The translations under genes and the position numbers were made by a program. The notes below the pieces were generated by a model. That model worked only from the letters and a program-made list of their open reading frames with translations. It searched no databases and was not told the origin of the DNA. Positions 5,211-9,501 of a stretch of DNA of 9,501 nt are shown here, in pieces. Source of the stretch: an uncultured Chlamydiae bacterium. Its GTDB lineage: Bacteria; Chlamydiota; Chlamydiia; Chlamydiales; SM23-39. The stretch lies in assembly GCA_903864395.1 (NCBI GenBank), contig CAIPFQ010000055.1:1-9501 (forward strand). The letters are read 5' to 3'. Positions within the stretch are counted from its first letter, which is position 1. The number at the start of each line of letters is the position of its first letter.

Positions 5211-7405
5211 AAGTTCTTCTCGATCAAAATTTCACAAGAAAGCTCGATTACGCAGTGCCTAAAGAATGGCAAGCAACAGTAGAGACAGGCATGCGCGTCG
5301 AAGTGCCTCTGAAAACGAAAACAGTGCAAGGCACTATTGTAGCGGTTAAACCCTCTTCTACCTACCCGAGTGTCAAGTCGATGATCCGCGTGATCTCAAA
5401 CGCTTCCGAGATGACCTCGGCTCAATGGAGGCTCGCGCATTGGATCTCCCATTATTACGCCGCACCGCTCCAAAGAGTCCTTAAATGCTTTATTCCGCCG
5501 AATATTCGCCAAGATGTGCAGGAAAAAACGCAAAACTTCCTCTCCTTCCAAAAAACACAGGCAGAGGTGCTGACAGAATGCGAATCTTTGCGCATGACAA
5601 ACCCTGAAGAGGCGCTCATTTTAGAAGTTCTTCTTAAAAACAAAAAAGGCCTGTTTGTCTCGCACCTCATGGAAGAACACTCTGTCTCTAAAGCGGCCAT
5701 TCAAAGGTTGATTCAAAGAAAAACGCTCTCTTTAAAAAAAACACCCATCCCACGGGATTTAATCCAGGAGGAGGAATTTTTCATGACCTCCCCGAAAAAG
5801 CTCAATGAAGAGCAGAGCGCGTGCTTACAAAAAATCCAAGAGGCTCTTCTGTCTGCTCGCTTTTCAGCGCACCTCATTCATGGCGTCACAGGAAGTGGGA
5901 AGACAGAGGTCTATCTTCAAGCGATCGGATCTGCCTTAGAGCAAGGGAAGGGGGCGATTCTCCTCGTGCCAGAGGTCTCTCTTACCTCGCAAACCATCGA
6001 ACGGTTTCGTGCAAGGTTTTCTGAAAAACTTGCGATTCTCCATCATAAGCGAAGCTTTGGAGAAAGAACCTCTGCCTGGGAAGGTCTTCGCAAAGGAGAG
6101 ATCCGCATCGCCATCGGCGCTAGGTCCGCAATTTTCGCGCCGATGCAAAATCTCGGATTGATTATCGTCGATGAAGAACACGACAGCTCATATAAACAGA
6201 GTGAAGAGACGCCCTTCTACCATGCGCGCAATGTCGCCGTCATGCGCGCCGCGCAAGAGGGTTCTACGGTGATTTTAGGGAGCGCTACCCCTTCCATCGA
6301 ATCGCGCCGCAATGCGGATCAAAAAAAATACATCCTTCATACGTTGAGGGCGCGGGCAACAAAAGCCTCTTTGCCCTCTGTAAAAATCGTCGATATGAAA
6401 AAGACTTTTGATATTTATGGAGGCTTTACCCATTTTTCTTCAGAGCTCTTGGAAGGGATCAAAGAGCGCCTCGCCGTTGGAGAGCAAACGCTTTTGTTGC
6501 TGAACCGAAGAGGGTATCATCGGCTTCAAGTCTGTGCGGATTGCAGAGCTGTCGTCAAATGCCCTCATTGCGATTTGGGGCTTACCTTTCACCGGGAGGC
6601 GAATGCGCTGCAATGTCATTTGTGCGGATTTCAGACCAAAATTTCTAGAGTCTGCTCTGCGTGCGGCTCGAAGAAAGAGCTTGTTTTTAAGGGATTTGGA
6701 ACGGAGCATGCGGAAAGAGCCCTTCACGCGGTGTTTCCAGAAATCAGAACCTTGCGAATGGATAGAGATACAACGACAAAAAAAGAGAGCCATGAAACGA
6801 TCTTTAAAAGCTTTCGCGCCCATAAGGCGGACGTACTCATCGGCACACAGATGATCGCCAAAGGGTTTCACTTCCCGTCGGTCACTCTCGTCGGCGTCTT
6901 GAATGCGGACGCTCCTCTGAGCATTCCCGACTTTCGCTCTGCTGAATCCACCTTTCAACTTCTTACGCAAGTCGCAGGAAGATCGGGGCGCTCTGATCTG
7001 CCGGGCGAAGTGATTTTGCAGACATTTCTTCCCGATCATCCCGTATTAAAACTGGCCGCAGCGCATGATTATGACGCTTTTTATCAGGCGGAGATCGAAG
7101 AAAGAAGTCTCTTTCGCTTTCCTCCTTTCAGCCACCTGATCAAATGTCTTTTTTTATCCAAAGAAGAGGCTCTCGCTGAATCGGATGCGAGGGCTGCCTT
7201 TTCCTTTTTAGAAAAAAATCTTCCAAGCGGAGCGGAAGTTCTTCCCGTGACAGCAGCGGGACACCCTAAAGTCAAAGACTTATATCGGTTTCAGTTCTTA
7301 ATTCGAACGGAAAAAATCGAACCGATTCTCCCTCTTTTAAGCCAAATACCCCCCTGCAAATCCCAATGCAAAATCGACATCGACCCACTGTCAACTTTTT
7401 TTTAA
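5186..7405 (+). CDS. priA: PriA, primosomal replication-restart helicase
   Basis: PriA recognises stalled forks and D-loops, unwinds the lagging-strand arm (3'-5' SF2 helicase) and starts primosome assembly that reloads DnaB. Counted from 5186 (739 aa, close to E. coli's 732): N-terminal 3'-DNA-binding domain (about 1-105, FIEVLLDQNF...LDYAVP), winged helix (about 141-181), helicase lobe 1 with Walker A GVTGSGKT (233-240), DEEH box (329-332) and GSATPS (365-370), then a zinc module with eight cysteines in four CxxC-type pairs (450/453, 459/462, 477/480, 490/493), lobe 2 with GTQMIAKG (553-560) and arginine-finger motif QVAGRSGR (595-602), and the C-terminal domain. No key residue is missing. 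The start at 5174 would add four residues; the GGAAGG site favours 5186. It overlaps the preceding gene and is the last gene of the operon. No GC-rich terminator follows: only T8A7 straddles the stop codon. Confidence 0.97.
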   Translation: MSETRSFIEVLLDQNFTRKLDYAVPKEWQATVETGMRVEVPLKTKTVQGTIVAVKPSSTYPSVKSMIRVISNASEMTSAQWRLAHWISHYYAAPLQRVLKCFIPPNIRQDVQEKTQNFLSFQKTQAEVLTECESLRMTNPEEALILEVLLKNKKGLFVSHLMEEHSVSKAAIQRLIQRKTLSLKKTPIPRDLIQEEEFFMTSPKKLNEEQSACLQKIQEALLSARFSAHLIHGVTGSGKTEVYLQAIGSALEQGKGAILLVPEVSLTSQTIERFRARFSEKLAILHHKRSFGERTSAWEGLRKGEIRIAIGARSAIFAPMQNLGLIIVDEEHDSSYKQSEETPFYHARNVAVMRAAQEGSTVILGSATPSIESRRNADQKKYILHTLRARATKASLPSVKIVDMKKTFDIYGGFTHFSSELLEGIKERLAVGEQTLLLLNRRGYHRLQVCADCRAVVKCPHCDLGLTFHREANALQCHLCGFQTKISRVCSACGSKKELVFKGFGTEHAERALHAVFPEIRTLRMDRDTTTKKESHETIFKSFRAHKADVLIGTQMIAKGFHFPSVTLVGVLNADAPLSIPDFRSAESTFQLLTQVAGRSGRSDLPGEVILQTFLPDHPVLKLAAAHDYDAFYQAEIEERSLFRFPPFSHLIKCLFLSKEEALAESDARAAFSFLEKNLPSGAEVLPVTAAGHPKVKDLYRFQFLIRTEKIEPILPLLSQIPPCKSQCKIDIDPLSTFF

Positions 7406-7529
7406 AAAAAGGTCAAGCATGAGAACCTATAGTGGCAAATGTGCGCATTCCAGGCAAGCCCCCACAACAGCAGCATGATCTGCAAAAGCGCCTATTGGGT
7501 CGGGAAAAGAGACGAGTTGCCTAGGAAAA
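7406..7529 (+). other. Region between priA and the frameshifted gene; possible gene remnant
   Basis: No confident gene. A GTG-started frame (7432-7524) codes 30 residues beginning MANVRIPGKPP and ending EKRRVA, which look more protein-like than the overlapping frames. It stops at TAG 6 bp before the TTG of the next coding segment and lies in the frame one base ahead of it. It could be the N-terminal part of the same decayed gene, an independent small protein, or chance. No terminator for priA is evident. Confidence 0.2.
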
Positions 7530-7849
7530 TTGAGCGAAAAGGTGAACATCGCCCATTTCTATTTAACGGAAAGGCGACATTTAAAAAAAAACGCCAACAA
7601 CGCTCACAAACAAAAAGAAAAAGTAATTGTAAAAAATCAATCACACAATTATAATCACCTTAAATTCTGTGCAATAATCCTCTTGCTTGGGGTTGTTCTT
7701 ACTGGGGGATTAGGGGGGCTGTGTTGGGCGGAGTCGCTATAGGTGTCGCTGCTGGATATGCACTCTTAGCAGGGGTTTCATTGTCCATAGTGGGTCTTCC
7801 CCTAACCATCCTCGAAATCATCAACCTTAATCAAAAAAAACAATTATAA
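7530..7849 (+). pseudogene. Small membrane protein gene split by a -1 frameshift at a G6 run
   Basis: The upstream frame (TTG 7530) codes a basic, Asn/Lys-rich cytoplasmic segment and enters a hydrophobic helix (FCAIILLLGVVLTGGLGG, residues 46-63), but then runs out into CWAESL and stops at 7740-7742. Directly at GGGGGG (7713-7718) the -1 frame takes over and continues the same glycine-rich hydrophobic character (AVLGGVAIGVAAGYALLAG...) to TAA at 7847-7849. Joined, the product would be 106 aa with about two membrane helices and a short KK-tail. Explanations: a true one-base deletion (pseudogene), slippage or recoding at the G-run, a sequencing error, or a separate 42-aa protein starting at GTG 7721 just behind an AGGGGGG stretch that could serve as its ribosome site. 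The family is not recognised. Confidence 0.6.
7627..7655 (+). promoter_or_regulatory. Near-consensus sigma-70 promoter inside the frameshifted gene
   Basis: TTGTAA (7627-7632), a 17-nt spacer and a perfect TATAAT (7650-7655). Transcription would begin near 7662, upstream of the hydrophobic segment, and could serve a short protein from TTG 7683 or GTG 7721. Its presence within coding sequence supports the idea that only the membrane part is expressed, but the stretch is A/T-rich so chance is possible. Confidence 0.4.
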
Positions 7850-7903
7850 AGGAATACATTAATGAGAACAAGGATTCGATTGAAATAAATAAGAGTAATC
7901 TTG

Positions 7904-7928
7904 AAGGATGTTTGAATAAACATCTTTT
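7904..7928 (+). terminator. Terminator-like hairpin after the frameshifted gene
   Basis: AAGGATGTTT (7904-7913) pairs with AAACATCTTT (7918-7927), 10 bp with one G-U, around a 4-nt GAAT loop. A TTTT run (7925-7928) is partly in the stem. The stem is A/T-rich, so as a rho-independent terminator it would be weak. It lies 54 bp after the small membrane gene's stop codon and just beyond the stop of the leftward segment at 7941. Confidence 0.35.
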
Positions 7929-7940
7929 GAAGAAATTTTA

Positions 7941-8063
7941 TTAGATTTTCCTCGAGTTAGAAATTTCTTCTGTCGTTCTGATAACTCTCGCCTTATGGGT
8001 GAGTGCTCTTCTTTTGCAGTCTTCTAGAAGCTCGACAGCTTCTCTATAGCTCGACTTTGTACA
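7941..8063 (-). pseudogene. Possible 3' exon: C-terminal tail of a gene interrupted by the group II intron
   Basis: Immediately beyond the predicted intron 3' end, the - strand has an open 40-codon frame (starting TGT ACA AAG) ending in TAA at 7941. It codes a charged, helix-like tail containing YREAVELLEDCKRRA and ending NSRKI. If real, the 5' part of the gene lies beyond the intron, outside the window to the right, and splicing would restore it. A 40-codon open stretch can occur by chance, and group IIC introns often sit in non-coding DNA behind hairpins, so this is tentative. It contains a 7-bp hairpin, AGAAGCT (8026-8032) / AGCTTCT (8037-8043). Confidence 0.35.
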
Positions 8064-8102
8064 ATCGAGTAGGAGGGAGCCTTTCGACTCCCGTCCTCTC
8101 AC
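8064..8102 (-). ncRNA. Group II intron domain VI and 3' splice site
   Basis: On the - strand, an AGGA...TCCT plus GGGAG/CTCCC stem capped by a purine-containing loop is followed by CCTACTCGAT, giving the expected bulged-A (branch point) layout near the 3' end. The predicted intron end is AT at about 8065-8064 (uncertain by one base). Confidence 0.65.
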
Positions 8103-9463
8103 ACCACCGTACGTACGGTTCCGTATACGGCGGTTTCTTTTAAGTTTCCTGACATTTCTTCCCAAAGTTTCCGTAACGATAGGAGCCCCAATTTCTCAAA
8201 CCACGCATTCCGCATGGCTCGATCGACTCCAGGACTGTGAGCTAACCTCCAGATTCCTTTCCCTGACATAGCAGTTTTCCAGCTCGTCTGTGAAGAAACT
8301 CCCCGATCTTCTAGAAATTTCCCCACTGCCCGAGGCCTCCTTAACTGCTTCAGTTTGACAGCCCTCAACCTTCGTCTTATCCATCCGTCGAGATCTCTAA
8401 AGAGACTCCCTCCTTCTGTAAGCTGAAAATATCCGACCCATCCTCTGGTTAAGAGATTAATGCTTTTAATTACATCCCCTAGCGGTTTCGCTATACGGCG
8501 TTTCGTTTTCTCTCGAATCTTCTTCTTAAACCTTTCTAGGCTTTGGGGGGCTATTGTTAGCTTCCCTTGTCCATAGATACGGTATCCAAGAAATTTGCGC
8601 TGTGCAGTTGATGCCACACAGCTCTTTTCCTTATTGACTTTCAGTTTAAGAACCTTTTCCAAGAATCGCGTAACTGATGCCATCACCCTTTGTCCTGCTT
8701 CCATCGTTTTCACATAAATATTGCAATCGTCTGCGTAACGACAGAAACAGTGCCCTCTTGTTTCAAGCTCTTTGTCGAGTTCATCAAGGAGAAAGTTTGC
8801 AAGAAGAGGCGATAGGGGGCTTCCCTGAGGAGTCCCTTCTTCCCTCGCAACGCACACTCCTTCACTCATCATTCCAGCTTGCAGGTATCGCCGTATGAGT
8901 TTGAGGAGTCTTTTGTCTTTAATGCGCTTCGCAAGTCTTCCCATGAGAATGTCGTGATTTACTCGATCAAAGAATTTCTCTAGATCGATATCAACTACGA
9001 TTTCTTTTCCGCCCTCGACATATTTCGTGGCTTGTTTCAGAGCATGATGAGCACTTCTTCCTTTACGGAATCCGTAACTATGTTCCGAAAATGTTGGATC
9101 GAATATTGGATCTAAAACCTGAAGAATGGCTTGTTGGATCATCCTGTCAATAACGGTTGGAATGCCCAATTGCCGCACTCCTCCGTCAGGTTTAGGAATT
9201 TCAACCCCTAGTATTGGCTGAGGGGTGTATTTCCCCTCAAGCAAGGCTCTCTGTAGCGTCGCTTCGTGCTTGTTCAGCCACTCTTCCAGTTCTCGGGGTC
9301 TCATTTTGTCTATTCCTGGGCAGCCTTTATTGGCTTCCACTTTCCAACATGCTTTCTTAAGATTCTCTGAATCCACTATTCTTTCCATGAGTTGATCTGT
9401 TGGGCTTTCCTTAGAAAAGATTGCAAAGAGTAATTGCTGCTCCTCGTACACAATAGATCGCAT
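8099..9463 (-). CDS. ltrA: Group II intron-encoded reverse transcriptase/maturase
   Basis: The protein binds its own intron RNA, helps it fold and splice, and copies it into DNA during retrohoming. Residues (454 aa): RT0/1 region GVEIPKPDGGVRQLGIPTV (86-104), SYGFRKGRSAHHA (129-141), motif A VVDIDLEKFFD (156-166, catalytic D160), motif B GTPQGSPLSP (210-219), active-site YADD (243-246), motif D/E to FLGY (291-294), then the maturase (GIIM/X) domain (about 310-390) with LLTRGWVGYF (337-346). No HNH endonuclease follows. All catalytic acids are intact. Wording of the RT motifs resembles group IIC proteins. The frame remains open upstream of the ATG at 9463 to the window edge (reading ...QDHDTNREHG), so the true start may lie outside. 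Its final residues AVYGTVRTVV and stop are read from RNA domain V. Confidence 0.95.
   Translation of the reverse strand: MRSIVYEEQQLLFAIFSKESPTDQLMERIVDSENLKKACWKVEANKGCPGIDKMRPRELEEWLNKHEATLQRALLEGKYTPQPILGVEIPKPDGGVRQLGIPTVIDRMIQQAILQVLDPIFDPTFSEHSYGFRKGRSAHHALKQATKYVEGGKEIVVDIDLEKFFDRVNHDILMGRLAKRIKDKRLLKLIRRYLQAGMMSEGVCVAREEGTPQGSPLSPLLANFLLDELDKELETRGHCFCRYADDCNIYVKTMEAGQRVMASVTRFLEKVLKLKVNKEKSCVASTAQRKFLGYRIYGQGKLTIAPQSLERFKKKIREKTKRRIAKPLGDVIKSINLLTRGWVGYFQLTEGGSLFRDLDGWIRRRLRAVKLKQLRRPRAVGKFLEDRGVSSQTSWKTAMSGKGIWRLAHSPGVDRAMRNAWFEKLGLLSLRKLWEEMSGNLKETAVYGTVRTVV
8103..8134 (-). ncRNA. Group II intron domain V (catalytic RNA hairpin)
   Basis: On the - strand ACCGCCGTA (8134-8126) pairs with TACGGTGGT (8111-8103), including the expected G-U in the triad. 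Above it, TACG/CGTA close a GAAC loop, with a 2-nt CG bulge (8113-8112) on the 3' side. The triad positions 3-5 read CGC (8132-8130). This 32-nt 9+4 bp layout with a 2-nt bulge is the domain V signature. Confidence 0.85.
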
Positions 9464-9501
9464 TCCGTGTTCTCTGTTTGTGTCGTGGTCTTGGGCACTT
9501 C

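Larger units (their letters stand above)
8064..9501 (-). mobile_element. 3' part of a group II intron (probably IIC), extending beyond the window
   Basis: The element contains an RT-maturase gene followed by RNA domains V and VI, and reads right to left. The protein lacks an HNH endonuclease, and the domain V triad is CGC rather than AGC; both fit group IIC / bacterial class C, a group whose members usually insert behind terminator or attC-type hairpins. The 5' half (domains I-III, expected GTGYG start, typically several hundred bases ahead of the protein gene) is beyond 9501 and cannot be assessed. No disabling change is seen in the visible part, so the intron may still be mobile. Confidence 0.85.

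Noticed and set aside
6440..7039. 199-aa antisense frame within priA
   Set aside because: Shadow of the priA reading frame; the composition (Arg/Ser/Phe-rich) and lack of a recognisable motif mark it as non-coding.
7396..7410. T8A7 at the priA stop as a rho-independent terminator
   Set aside because: A pure T/A palindrome with no GC stem and no separate T-tract.
7439..7654. 71-aa frame overlapping the frameshifted membrane gene
   Set aside because: Highly basic, low-complexity translation of A-rich DNA, in conflict with the better-supported frame.
7862..7888. 8-codon frame (MRTRIRLK) with an AAAGGA site upstream
   Set aside because: Although the spacing is good, eight codons with no conserved context cannot be called a gene.
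1..9501. CRISPR array, tRNA, rRNA or long tandem repeats
   Set aside because: No regularly spaced repeats, cloverleaf signatures or rRNA motifs were seen on either strand.

Overview
The window reads as chromosomal DNA of a bacterium with an A/T-leaning genome. FtsY reduced to its NG domain, PriA preceded by two unrecognised co-oriented genes, few clear Shine-Dalgarno sites and a group II intron would fit an environmental Chlamydiae-like (Parachlamydiales-type) intracellular bacterium. This placement is inferred from general gene character and rests on no diagnostic marker.

Left part (1-1396, + strand): a small unrecognised gene (101-442), whose frame stays open almost to the window edge, is followed by ftsY (491-1396), the signal-recognition-particle receptor GTPase. 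Middle accessory block (1371-3662, - strand): an AAA_14/DUF4143-type ATPase overlaps the 3' end of ftsY tail to tail, and a DUF3800 (RNase H-like) gene lies upstream of it on the same strand. This block has the look of a mobile or defence-type insertion between housekeeping genes. It carries two striking inverted repeats: a perfect 11-bp pair just upstream of the ATPase gene, and a nested pair inside the last codons of the DUF3800 gene.

Right-centre (3805-7405, + strand): three overlapping genes form an apparent operon. They encode two unrecognised proteins (219 and 258 aa, the second with a proline-rich linker) and PriA, the replication-restart helicase, with all helicase motifs and eight zinc-binding cysteines. 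Tight translational coupling suggests co-expression, but no function can be assigned to the first two genes.

Far right (7406-9501): a degraded-looking small membrane-protein gene is split by a one-base frameshift at a G6 run (7713-7718) and contains a near-consensus sigma-70-like promoter within its reading frame. It is followed by the 3' half of a group II intron on the - strand, with a complete RT-maturase lacking an HNH domain and recognisable RNA domains V and VI. The triad (CGC) and the protein motifs point to group IIC / bacterial class C. The last ten codons of the maturase are read from the domain V RNA itself. The intron's 5' end lies beyond 9501. Beyond its 3' end an in-frame 40-codon segment (7941-8063) may be the tail of a gene the intron interrupts.

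The most useful leads are the domain V/protein dual coding, the frameshifted membrane gene, the palindrome upstream of the ATPase gene, and the uncharacterised pair translationally coupled to priA. I did not find a convincing wholly new multi-gene system.
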